DNA of 7,550 bases from Clostridiales bacterium (GTDB lineage: Bacteria > Bacillota > Clostridia > Christensenellales > CAG-1252), in the NCBI GenBank assembly GCA_003445835.1, contig DMCI01000052.1, forward strand, positions 1 through 7,550, read 5' to 3'. The position numbers were made by a program, and so were the translations under genes. The notes below the pieces were generated by a model. It was given only the letters and a program-made list of their open reading frames with translations, did no database searches and was not told where the DNA came from. Shown piece by piece: positions 1-6,738 of the stretch. How positions within the stretch are numbered: position 1 is the first letter of the stretch; each line of letters opens with the position of its first letter.

Positions 1-1932
1 CTTCTCAACGTCTTCCGTGACGAATCGGTGATGACCTACGAAAACAAATTCATCAACACCCTTTTGATCCGCTTGTACGACTTCGTGGTGACCCGTCACG
101 ACGAGGCGGCGGAGTTTGGCGCCAGCCGCAAAAAGGCGGTGTTTGAGTATACCGACGTGATCCGCAACGGGGAGGAACTCGGCAAGGTTTCCTTGAATAT
201 GGAAGTTTCGATCCCCACCGAGGAAAAGGAAAAGAACTCCTTCTTCCAAAGCGACCTTTGGGCTCGCGTCAAAAAGCTGAAGGAAGTCATTTCGGACTAT
301 CGCGGCAGCGAGTTTTGTTCGATGATGGGCTCCGCCGTCGTGCGTCCCCCCGTGGTGCGCACCAACCCGATCCTCAAAAACAAAGACCTCAGACAATGTT
401 TGGAGCTTTGGGAGTTTTTGGAAGGTTACGACGACGAGCAGGCAAACGGCGTTTCCACTTCGGAAAGTGAATTGGAGATCTCCGAAGCGCAACAAAAATT
501 TGTGATGCAGGGCGCGGCGCAACAGTATTTGTTGTTCCGTCGCTTTGCGGATATGGCAGCTCCCCTTGCCGCAAAGGCAGAGGACGCCGAGGTCGACTAC
601 AAACTTCCCCCGCAGTACGTCGGGGAGCAAAAGGAAGAGGTCGCCCCGACCCTTTCCGAAGAGGAAGAGGATCAAACCGCCTTTTGGGTGGACGTAGCCC
701 TGCAAGCGGAAGAGATCTCTTTGACCGAATGGAAAGAGGAGCAGGCTCGCCTCTTAAAAGAGCGCGAAGAACTTTTGCGCCAACTCGAACAGGAACGCGA
801 GGAGAGGGAAGCGGCGGAGCGCGAAAGCATCCGTTCTTCGGTGGACAACACCCCCGCGACCTACGACGCCTATACGCCGCCCGTCTTTGAGGAGAGGGAA
901 GCCGTCGAGGAACAAGACGTCGCGCCGCAAGCCCCGCAAGAAGAGGATACCGTCGTATTGGTCAAGTCCTTCGCCGCCAAACTGCGCGTTGCGGACGACG
1001 AGATCAAGGAATACTACTGCGCCATCGCCAACGCCCTTCTTTCTAAAGCGGGCGTACACGAAAGAAACGCTTTCGATCACGTGGATTTTTACAGGGGCAG
1101 ACAGACGCTTGCCCGCGTGATGCTGATGGGCAAGACTTTGCGCGTGTACTTTATGCCCCTTTCGGAAGAGATGATCCGCAAGTACGGGTTGACCGAAAAG
1201 GACGACGTCAAAAAGTTCCTTGCCACCCCCTGTCTGTTGAAGGTAAAGGGGCCGCGCGGACTCAAAAAAGCGCTTGACATCATCAAGGAGATCGCGGACG
1301 GCAAGGATGCCAAGAACCCCGTGTTGAAGCAAAAGGAAAGCTTTGCGCCCATTACGGAAGAGGAGTCTCTCATCACCGGCGAAGTGCGTCGTCGCGTGAT
1401 CACCGCCCTGCAAAAGGAGCGGCTGAAAAGGATCAAACGTCGCGCCGAAGCCCCCAAAGAGGAGTACGACTACACCGAAGAAGTTGCGGCGTATAAATTG
1501 CAGGAAGAAAAGAAGAACAAGCGGAAGAAAGTCAAGGAACTCGTCTTGGACGAAGCGGGCGTGACTTCCGCCGAGATAGGCAAGTCCTTAAAACGCGCGG
1601 AAGAAGAGGAGATCATCGAATCCCTTCCGGAAGAGGACAAAAAGCCCGATCTGGAAGGCGCGGAGGGAGATCCCTTGTTTGCCCGCGTGGAAGCGTTGTC
1701 TTCCGGCGACGAAGTGATCTTTGCCCTTCCCAAAGAGGAAGAGCCTCTTCCCGAAAAAGAGACCTTCGAAGTGCCGCCCGACGGCGACGTCTTGACGCCC
1801 AAGCCCATTACGGCGGATCAGATCTTCGGGCAGGCGTCCTTCAACAAGCCGCAACAAGCTTCATCCAAGCAAGGCGCGGCGCCTAAGAAGAAAAACATCT
1901 TTTCGAGGTTTTTCGGAAGAGGTAGAAAATGA
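1..1932 (+). CDS. Large acidic, coiled-coil-rich protein of unknown function (5' partial)
   Basis: The frame is open from the left edge, and the first in-frame start codons (GTG at 28, ATG at 31) have no Shine-Dalgarno sequence. The text before them (NVFRDES) reads on smoothly into YENKFINTLLIRLYDF, so I treat the gene as cut by the window edge. Numbering from GTG28, residues 1-180 look like a folded, helix-rich domain containing VVRTNPILKNKDLRQCLELW (about 109-128). Residues 200-300 are very rich in Glu and Arg with a probable coiled coil (about 225-268). Residues 310-425 form a second folded domain (SFAAKL, NALLSK, GKTLRVYFMPL). The rest is charged and probably disordered, ending in a basic tail with KKKNIFSRFFGRGRK. 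There is no signal peptide or membrane segment in the visible part, so it is probably cytoplasmic; the amphipathic basic tail could touch the membrane. The stop overlaps the start of the signal peptidase gene (ATGA), implying translational coupling. I do not recognise a biochemical function. Confidence 0.85.
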   Translation, partial: LLNVFRDESVMTYENKFINTLLIRLYDFVVTRHDEAAEFGASRKKAVFEYTDVIRNGEELGKVSLNMEVSIPTEEKEKNSFFQSDLWARVKKLKEVISDYRGSEFCSMMGSAVVRPPVVRTNPILKNKDLRQCLELWEFLEGYDDEQANGVSTSESELEISEAQQKFVMQGAAQQYLLFRRFADMAAPLAAKAEDAEVDYKLPPQYVGEQKEEVAPTLSEEEEDQTAFWVDVALQAEEISLTEWKEEQARLLKEREELLRQLEQEREEREAAERESIRSSVDNTPATYDAYTPPVFEEREAVEEQDVAPQAPQEEDTVVLVKSFAAKLRVADDEIKEYYCAIANALLSKAGVHERNAFDHVDFYRGRQTLARVMLMGKTLRVYFMPLSEEMIRKYGLTEKDDVKKFLATPCLLKVKGPRGLKKALDIIKEIADGKDAKNPVLKQKESFAPITEEESLITGEVRRRVITALQKERLKRIKRRAEAPKEEYDYTEEVAAYKLQEEKKNKRKKVKELVLDEAGVTSAEIGKSLKRAEEEEIIESLPEEDKKPDLEGAEGDPLFARVEALSSGDEVIFALPKEEEPLPEKETFEVPPDGDVLTPKPITADQIFGQASFNKPQQASSKQGAAPKKKNIFSRFFGRGRK

Positions 1933-2714
1933 AGCAATCCAAGGGCGTAAAGATCGCCAAGTTGTCGCTCAAGATCCTTTTGGGATTGGTTGTCGCTTTG
2001 TTTATGGCGTTGTTCATTCTGTCCAAGGTCAGCGCAAACCCCGTCTTTTTGTTCAACAAAACGACGATGTGGGTGATGACCGAAAGCATGGATCCCGCCA
2101 TCCCGCCAAAGACCTATATTTTGGTGGAAAAGGCGACGGCGGACGACGTGGAAGTGGGGGATATCATCGTCTTCCGTTCTTCCGATCCGCGCATCAAGGG
2201 CAAGTTCAACACCCATCGCTTGACTTTCAAGTCGGGCGATACCCTCGTGACCAAAGGGGATAACAACGCGTCTACCGACGGCATCTACTCCCCCAAGCCG
2301 GAGGACGTCGTGGGCAAATACGTCAAGACCCTTGACGGAATGACTTACCTCGGCAGGGTGGCGATGACCCCCGTGGGCTTTGCCGTCCTCGTGATCTTGT
2401 TCCTTGCGACGATGGTGATCTGCGTGATCCCCGACGTCAAGGAAGCGGTAAAAGCCAAAGAGGAAGAGGACGAGGAACAAAAGCAAAAGGAGATCCGTCG
2501 TTTGATCGACGAGGAAGTCCGCCGTCTAAAGGAAGAGGGCGTGTCGAATAATGTCGAAAACGCGGCGGAACGCAGCGAAACCGATAGCGAAGAAGCGGGA
2601 ATATTGTCGAAAGATGTCGAAACCGCATCGGATAAAGATAAAATACTGTCGAAAGATGTCGAAAAAGCGTCGAAGAATGTCGAAAACGCTTCCGACGAAG
2701 GGAAAGGAGAGTGA
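1929..2714 (+). CDS. sipW: SipW-like (ER-type, Ser/His) signal peptidase I with extended heptad-repeat tail
   Basis: Family S26 signal peptidase that removes signal peptides from exported proteins at the outer face of the membrane. Order of elements: N-terminal membrane segment at about 13-32; catalytic box TESMDPAIP with nucleophile Ser53; VEVGDIIVFRS (75-85); FNTHRL with His96 where standard bacterial enzymes carry the general-base Lys; TKGDNNASTDG (108-118) with the conserved Asp; second membrane segment at about 148-168. The Ser/His pattern marks the SipW/archaeal/ER type. In Bacillus, SipW matures biofilm-fibre proteins (TasA, TapA). After the second membrane segment comes an unusual ~90-residue charged tail: a Glu/Lys/Arg helix (171-203), then seven-residue repeats (205-261). 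SipW-type enzymes usually end soon after this point. A GGAAGAGG ribosome site lies 6 bp before the ATG, which overlaps the stop of the preceding gene by 4 bp. The next gene starts 3 bp after the stop. The family call is firm; substrates are inferred. Confidence 0.92.
   Translation: MKQSKGVKIAKLSLKILLGLVVALFMALFILSKVSANPVFLFNKTTMWVMTESMDPAIPPKTYILVEKATADDVEVGDIIVFRSSDPRIKGKFNTHRLTFKSGDTLVTKGDNNASTDGIYSPKPEDVVGKYVKTLDGMTYLGRVAMTPVGFAVLVILFLATMVICVIPDVKEAVKAKEEEDEEQKQKEIRRLIDEEVRRLKEEGVSNNVENAAERSETDSEEAGILSKDVETASDKDKILSKDVEKASKNVENASDEGKGE
2541..2711 (+). repeat. Seven-codon (21-bp) repeats encoding the signal peptidase tail
   Basis: Four near-identical 22-nt copies of the pattern TGTCGAAAGATGTCGAAA plus two to four bases begin at 2542, 2605, 2647 and 2668. 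Their offsets are 63, 42 and 21 bp, all exact multiples of 21, so they keep one reading register. Translated, the tail splits into seven-residue units such as VSNNVEN, LSKDVET, LSKDVEK and ASKNVEN, with diverged units between (AAERSET, DSEEAGI, ASDKDKI). The first and fifth residues of the units are mostly aliphatic or Ala, which is the 3-4 spacing of a weak coiled coil. The last two strong copies are directly tandem, which suggests growth by duplication. Confidence 0.85.
2704..2709 (+). promoter_or_regulatory. Ribosome binding site for the EAL gene
   Basis: AAGGAG lies 8 bp before the ATG at 2718 and sits inside the last codons of the signal peptidase gene. This fixes the start of the phosphodiesterase and supports coupled translation of the two genes. 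Confidence 0.85.
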
Positions 2715-2717
2715 CCA

Positions 2718-5078
2718 ATGGATCAATTTAAAACGCGTAGAGTGGATATCGCTTTCGTTTTGCTGATCCTCGTAAGCATCATCGCGGTGGTCAACATCGT
2801 GGTGCTTACTCTTCAATACTACACGGGGTCCAGTGAACAAGCCGTGCGCGCCGCGCAGGTGTACTCTTTGGACGCGCAGGAGAAGTTTGAAGGCAAACTC
2901 GATTACATCCGTGAAAACACCGAGGCGGTCGCTCGCGTGGCGGGGACTCTTGAAGACAGGCACGATCTGCACAACTTGCTCAACAACGTCCGTTCCGCAG
3001 GTACGCACGACGGCGAACTGATACAATTGCATTACTTTTTGGGGGATCAAGAATTTGACGAAACGGGCTTTGCGGTCACCGACCGCACCGCTCGCGTCGA
3101 CGCGATCCGTGAAAAAGGTTCGACGGGTACTTACGGCTTGATCTACGATGAAAGAGGGATGACCAGCGTGGCTTGTTACGCCCCCGTCACGGGCAGCACC
3201 TTGATCGACGGCATCGCGATCTACTATACGGAAGGACTGTTGACTTCCTTTAAGACCGATTTGGACGAGGAAAAACTTTCCCACGCGGAACTGGTCGCTT
3301 TGTGCTGTCAAAACTACGGGCACGGCGCGCCGCAGATCCTCGGCGTTTTGCACGCAAGAGGCAACGTTACGGTCAACGATTCCATCTTTGAGTATTTGGA
3401 AAATCTTTCCAACGACACCACCGCGTCCGACAAGGTAAAAGACGCCTTGGCAAGCGGCGTGGATGAAACGTTGTCCATTCGCTTCGGCACCGAAGGATAC
3501 GTGGTGACCATCGGTTACGCTACCGAAAAAGACGCGGGTATGTACGTCGTTGGCGTCTACCGTGAAAGCGAGGTCTATTCCGACGGGTTTACTTTGATCG
3601 AGACCAGCATCGTCACGATGGCGGTTTTGGTCGTGGTCATTTTGGTGTTTACGATCTATTACTTCATTTCCCGCCGTCGTATCTTCCAAAAGATCGAGGA
3701 GATCGATACGGTGGATCAAATGTTGCAATGCCCGACGCTTTTGAAGTTCGAGCGCGACGCGCAGGAGATCGTCAACGCAAACAAGGGTTCCGCCTTCGCG
3801 GTGGTCGTTTCGCACGTGCAGCACTTCAACTACGTTACCGAAAAATACGGCGAAGCCGCGGCGATAAACATCCTTCGTCATATCCGCAGCATCTTTGCGC
3901 AGGCAATGATGGCGGGGGAGACCTACGGCTATATCGACAACGGTGAATTTGCCCTTCTTCTCCATTACGGCGACGAAGCGGCTTTGGAAAACCGCTTGAT
4001 CAGCTTGTTTGAGGCGGCGCGCAGACACTACCTCGGCGACGACCTTCCGGACGACTACGATATGAAGATGCTGTTTGGCGTCTACAAGGCGGGCAAGGCG
4101 TCCATCGTCCCCGTCAACAAGATGGTGGAAAAGGCGATGGAAGTCTCCGACTTGCCGTCGCGCACCAACATCAACCGTATCTGCAACTTCTACGACGATA
4201 CCATCCGTTCCAATTATATGGTCAAGGCGGAGATAGAAAACCGTATGGAAGCCGCCCTCGAAGCGGGCGAATTCCGCGTGTTCTATCAACCCAAGTACAA
4301 CTTGGAACTCGATCGTATCGACGGCGCGGAAGTCTTGGTGCGTTGGTACAACTCGGAGGCAAAAAATTACCGCTCCCCCGCGGAGTTCCTGCCCGTGTTT
4401 GAGGAAAACGGCTTTATTTCCAAGCTGGACCGTCACATCTACTACACCGCTTGCGAAAATATGGCGCGTTGGGTCGCGGAAGGCAAAAAGATCTACCCGA
4501 TCTCGGTCAACATCTCCCGCGTTACCGCCATTCAAAGCGATTTCTTGGACTACTACATCAAGGTAAAACAGCACTTCAACATCGCCAACGGCTTCATTAC
4601 GTTGGAGTTTACCGAAAGCTTCGCTTACGAAAACTACGAGTACCTCGCCACCGTCGCCAACAGGCTCAGAAGCGCGGGCTTCCTGTGTTCCATCGACGAC
4701 TTCGGAACGGGCTACTCCACTTACAACGTCTTGAAACTTTTGAATATGGACGAGATCAAGTTCGATAAGTTCTTCTTGGATAAGGGCATCTCGGAAAAGA
4801 CCGACCGCGTGATCTTAAAGAGCGTTATCGATATGGGTAAGACGTTGGGGCTTAAGACCACGCAGGAAGGCGTGGAGACCATCGAAGACTTGCAAATGCT
4901 GCGTGAAATGGGTTGCCGCATCATTCAAGGTTACTTCTTCGCCAAGCCGATGAGCAGCAGCGACTACAACGTGTTTATTGAAAACTTCGCCAAGGAAAAC
5001 CCCATTTTGGCGGCGGAAAAGGCGGCGAAGAAAAAGAAGAAGTCGGAAGACGGCGCCGAAAACGCCAAGCAAGAATAA
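2718..5078 (+). CDS. Membrane-anchored cyclic-di-GMP phosphodiesterase (sensor, degenerate GGDEF, active EAL)
   Basis: Predicted to hydrolyse cyclic-di-GMP to pGpG. Layout of the 786 residues: membrane segment 11-33; extracytoplasmic sensor about 34-296, of a type I cannot name; membrane segment 297-317; GGDEF-like domain about 338-480; EAL domain about 500-757; Lys-rich tail from 768. The GGDEF motif is replaced by DNGEF (407-411) and the metal-binding Asp of the FKxINDxYGH region is absent (HFNYVTEKYGE), so cyclase activity is unlikely; such domains can bind GTP and regulate an attached EAL. The EAL domain keeps the catalytic set: QPK (524-526), Glu538 in EVLVRW, Asn598 in SVNIS, Glu630 in LEFTES, Asp660-Asp661 in the loop-6 motif DDFGTGYS, Lys681 in IKFDK, Glu717 in QEGVET and Gln737 in IQGYF. 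The only change in the signature is EVL for EAL, which keeps the Glu. It is last in the operon with the signal peptidase and is followed by a hairpin terminator. The enzyme class is firm; the sensor ligand is unknown. Confidence 0.95.
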   Translation: MDQFKTRRVDIAFVLLILVSIIAVVNIVVLTLQYYTGSSEQAVRAAQVYSLDAQEKFEGKLDYIRENTEAVARVAGTLEDRHDLHNLLNNVRSAGTHDGELIQLHYFLGDQEFDETGFAVTDRTARVDAIREKGSTGTYGLIYDERGMTSVACYAPVTGSTLIDGIAIYYTEGLLTSFKTDLDEEKLSHAELVALCCQNYGHGAPQILGVLHARGNVTVNDSIFEYLENLSNDTTASDKVKDALASGVDETLSIRFGTEGYVVTIGYATEKDAGMYVVGVYRESEVYSDGFTLIETSIVTMAVLVVVILVFTIYYFISRRRIFQKIEEIDTVDQMLQCPTLLKFERDAQEIVNANKGSAFAVVVSHVQHFNYVTEKYGEAAAINILRHIRSIFAQAMMAGETYGYIDNGEFALLLHYGDEAALENRLISLFEAARRHYLGDDLPDDYDMKMLFGVYKAGKASIVPVNKMVEKAMEVSDLPSRTNINRICNFYDDTIRSNYMVKAEIENRMEAALEAGEFRVFYQPKYNLELDRIDGAEVLVRWYNSEAKNYRSPAEFLPVFEENGFISKLDRHIYYTACENMARWVAEGKKIYPISVNISRVTAIQSDFLDYYIKVKQHFNIANGFITLEFTESFAYENYEYLATVANRLRSAGFLCSIDDFGTGYSTYNVLKLLNMDEIKFDKFFLDKGISEKTDRVILKSVIDMGKTLGLKTTQEGVETIEDLQMLREMGCRIIQGYFFAKPMSSSDYNVFIENFAKENPILAAEKAAKKKKKSEDGAENAKQE

Positions 5079-5082
5079 ACAA

Positions 5083-5117
5083 AAAAAGCCCTCGAGGTCA
5101 TCCCCCGAGGGCTTTTT
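5083..5117. terminator. Bidirectional Rho-independent terminator between convergent genes
   Basis: The left arm AAAAAGCCCTCG (5083-5094) pairs perfectly with CGAGGGCTTTTT (5106-5117) across an 11-nt loop. The G/C core is 7 bp, with a T run after the hairpin on both strands (5113-5117 on +; complement of 5081-5087 on -). It starts 4 bp after the stop of the EAL gene and lies 8 bp beyond the stop of the oppositely directed GGDEF gene, so it can end both transcripts. Confidence 0.93.
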
Positions 5118-5125
5118 GATAAAAC

Positions 5126-6481
5126 TCAATTTTTGAAAAAGCTGCAACAAGCTTTGCCGGAATTTTTGCTTGCGTAAAGGGCGGTATCCGCTTGCGACAT
5201 AATGGTATCTCCCAGTTTCGTGCCAAAGGCGACGCCCGCGCTGATGGTGACTTCCGGCGCGCCCTTTTGCGCGTCTTCCACAAGAGCGTCGTTGATGCGG
5301 TCATACTTGTTTTGAATGATCTTTTTGCTGTTTTCGTCAATACCGAACAAAACCACGGCGAATTCGTCGCCGCCGATACGGAAGATGCTGTCTTCCGAAC
5401 GGAAGTTTTCACGCATCAGATCCGCGATGCGCGCCAAGACTTTGTCGCCTTCCATATGGCCGTAGTTGTCGTTGATCTGTTTGAAGTTGTCGATATCCAA
5501 TATCAAAAAGGCAAGTTGTCCTTCTTCGGAGGAGGTCAACATATTTTCAAACGCGTTGCGGTTGAGGGCGCCGGTCAAGGCGTCGTGTTCCGCCTTGAAT
5601 TCCAAACGATTTTTGTTGCGACGATTGGATTCGTACATCAAGTTGTAGGCATAGGCAAACATTTTGATTTCGTATCCGCCTTGTACCGGGAGGGGCGCGT
5701 CTTTTTCGATATAAGGGATCGCGCGGATGAGCGGCGTGAAGATGCGGCTTGAAGTTAAGCTTACGATCAAAATGAAAAGAGCGATAAACGCGGCGATCAA
5801 AATCAGCTCGTAAATCATGGCGATGCGAAGACGGAACTCCGCGCCGTCCTGTGTCTTTTCAAGTTCCTGAACGAGGCTTTTTACACAAAGATCGACTTCG
5901 CTTGAGATCGTCCCTTTGGAAGAAGTGTAGTTTTGGTCAAAAAGGATATTGGTTGCAAGTTCGGCTTTCCCCAAAGCGGAAAGAGCTTGTTCTTCCTCCG
6001 TTAAAACTACGGTGCGAACTCTTTCGTCGTACGTGGAAAGGTCGTCCCCCGCAGATTCCGCTTTGAGACGCATCGATTTGAATTCGGTATTCATCAAATT
6101 GCGGGATTCGATCATCGCTTTTTGCAAATGTTCCGCGGCGGGAGAGTTCGGAAAATTCTCTTCAATAAAATCGAGGGCGTCATCGCGGCGGCGGGTTTCG
6201 TCGGCTTCCGTGAAATAGGCGGTCATATGTTCCGCAACGCCCGTTGCCGCAAAGGAGCGGACCTGATCGGTAAGATAATCGGAAGAAACGATCATTTCTT
6301 TGGATTTTTCTTCCCAAGTGACGTAATTTTTTGCGACGTTGATCAGGTCGCGATAATTCATCCAGTTAAAAACGATAACGACGATAAGAAGAGCGGAAAC
6401 CAGCGCCATAACAATGGCAAAAATAGTAATCGTGCGCTTTAATGGAATTCCACGCTTGTGCACTTGCGAAAAATCTCCCAT
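5126..6481 (-). CDS. Membrane-anchored diguanylate cyclase (sensor plus active GGDEF)
   Basis: Predicted to make cyclic-di-GMP from two GTP. From the ATG at 6481 it is 451 residues: membrane segment about 17-39; an extracytoplasmic, mostly helical sensor about 40-219, similar in feel to CHASE3 or four-helix-bundle sensors; membrane segment about 220-242; a linker; GGDEF domain about 293-448. Visible motifs are DALTGALNR (300-308), LDIDNFKQINDNYGH (328-342), an intact GGDEF (370-374), and RSED (361-364) placed five residues before it, which is the RxxD inhibitory site for product feedback. A TTG at 6523 would add 14 mostly basic residues, but it has no ribosome site and would put the cre-like palindrome inside the gene. 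The ATG follows GGAAAGGGG, an imperfect site only 2 bp away, so the start is likely but not certain. The gene is convergent with the EAL gene and shares its terminator, giving a synthesis/degradation pair. It has its own promoter. Confidence 0.94.
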   Translation of the reverse strand: MGDFSQVHKRGIPLKRTITIFAIVMALVSALLIVVIVFNWMNYRDLINVAKNYVTWEEKSKEMIVSSDYLTDQVRSFAATGVAEHMTAYFTEADETRRRDDALDFIEENFPNSPAAEHLQKAMIESRNLMNTEFKSMRLKAESAGDDLSTYDERVRTVVLTEEEQALSALGKAELATNILFDQNYTSSKGTISSEVDLCVKSLVQELEKTQDGAEFRLRIAMIYELILIAAFIALFILIVSLTSSRIFTPLIRAIPYIEKDAPLPVQGGYEIKMFAYAYNLMYESNRRNKNRLEFKAEHDALTGALNRNAFENMLTSSEEGQLAFLILDIDNFKQINDNYGHMEGDKVLARIADLMRENFRSEDSIFRIGGDEFAVVLFGIDENSKKIIQNKYDRINDALVEDAQKGAPEVTISAGVAFGTKLGDTIMSQADTALYASKNSGKACCSFFKN

Positions 6482-6506
6482 AACCCCTTTCCATTTTTTT
6501 TGTTTT

Positions 6507-6520
6507 TGAAAACGTTTTCT
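6507..6520 (-). promoter_or_regulatory. cre-like / LacI-family operator in the leader of the cyclase gene
   Basis: TGAAAACGTTTTCT matches the CcpA cre consensus TGWAANCGNTWNCA at 13 of 14 positions (only the last base differs). It contains the perfect 12-bp palindrome GAAAACGTTTTC with the central CG typical of LacI-family operators. It lies downstream of the predicted start of transcription and 25 bp before the ATG, a position where bound repressor would block elongation. The match is seen directly; the protein that binds it is inferred. Confidence 0.6.
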
Positions 6521-6545
6521 CAAGTTTATGCGTACTACTACATAA

Positions 6546-6575
6546 ATTATTAGGATATTTTCGCGCGAATGTCAA
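6546..6575 (-). promoter_or_regulatory. Sigma-A-type promoter of the diguanylate cyclase gene
   Basis: On the minus strand TTGACA (6575-6570) is a perfect -35 element, followed after 18 bp by AATAAT (6551-6546), five of six for the -10. An overlapping TAATAA at 17-bp spacing is a poorer alternative. Transcription would start near 6539, giving a leader of about 58 nt that carries the cre-like site. The spacer holds the 10-bp palindrome TTCGCGCGAA (6560-6569). Confidence 0.7.
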
Positions 6576-6656
6576 ATAAAAATGGTGAAATAGCGATAAT
6601 TTTGTAAAAAATTTCAGGAAAACTCAACCAAAAACAAGATATTTGAAGAAAAGGGG

Positions 6657-6685
6657 TTTACATAAAAGACAAATACATATATAAT
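6657..6685 (+). promoter_or_regulatory. Sigma-A-type promoter of the exported-protein gene
   Basis: TTTACA (6657-6662) and TATAAT (6680-6685) are separated by exactly 17 bp, giving a near-perfect promoter. Transcription would start around 6692 and leave a leader of about 47 nt. A second TATAAT at 6693-6698 lacks a matching -35. Confidence 0.8.
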
Positions 6686-6695
6686 ATATATGTAT
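6673..6695. repeat. Perfect 11-bp-arm inverted repeat over the -10 element
   Basis: ATACATATATA (6673-6683) is followed by one A and then by its exact reverse complement (6685-6695). The repeat covers the -10 box and the expected start of transcription of the rightward gene, the usual place for a repressor operator. The sequence is mostly A and T, with one C/G pair per arm, so chance is not excluded. Confidence 0.6.
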
Positions 6696-6700
6696 AATTC

Positions 6701-6717
6701 TGCGCGCGCAACGCGCA
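6701..6717 (+). other. Short GC-rich hairpin in the leader of the exported-protein gene
   Basis: TGCGCG (6701-6706) pairs with CGCGCA (6712-6717) around a CGCAA loop. It lies just after the predicted transcription start and 11 bp before the AGGAG ribosome site. It has no T run, so it is not a terminator; it might stabilise the 5' end of the mRNA. Confidence 0.4.
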
Positions 6718-6728
6718 CGCACGTAAAG

Positions 6729-6733
6729 AGGAG
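6729..6733 (+). promoter_or_regulatory. Ribosome binding site of the exported-protein gene
   Basis: AGGAG, in the context AAAGAGGAG, lies 5 bp before the ATG at 6739 and fixes the start of a gene that has no stop inside the window. Confidence 0.85.
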
Positions 6734-6738
6734 TCGGG

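Noticed and set aside
28..33. GTG28/ATG31 as the true start of the first gene
   Set aside because: No Shine-Dalgarno sequence precedes them and the frame stays open to the left edge with protein-like sequence.
754..1413. 219-codon minus-strand frame, and similar ones at 1818-2486 and 5192-5752 (+)
   Set aside because: All lie fully or mostly within real genes in another frame, lack ribosome sites and have compositions typical of shadow frames.
2526..4574. 682-codon open frame on the minus strand across the EAL gene
   Set aside because: It lies antisense to a gene with clear EAL motifs. Its product is His/Val/Asp-rich with no recognisable domain, as expected from the mirror of strongly biased codons.
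6482..6523. TTG start at 6523 extending the cyclase by 14 residues
   Set aside because: No ribosome site before it, only about 16 nt after the predicted transcription start, and it would place the cre-like palindrome in coding sequence. The basic extension is not impossible.
6692..6738. c-di-GMP riboswitch in the leader of the exported-protein gene
   Set aside because: The leader is only about 47 nt, too short for a GEMM-I or GEMM-II aptamer, and none of their conserved sequence is present. The cyclase leader is also too short.
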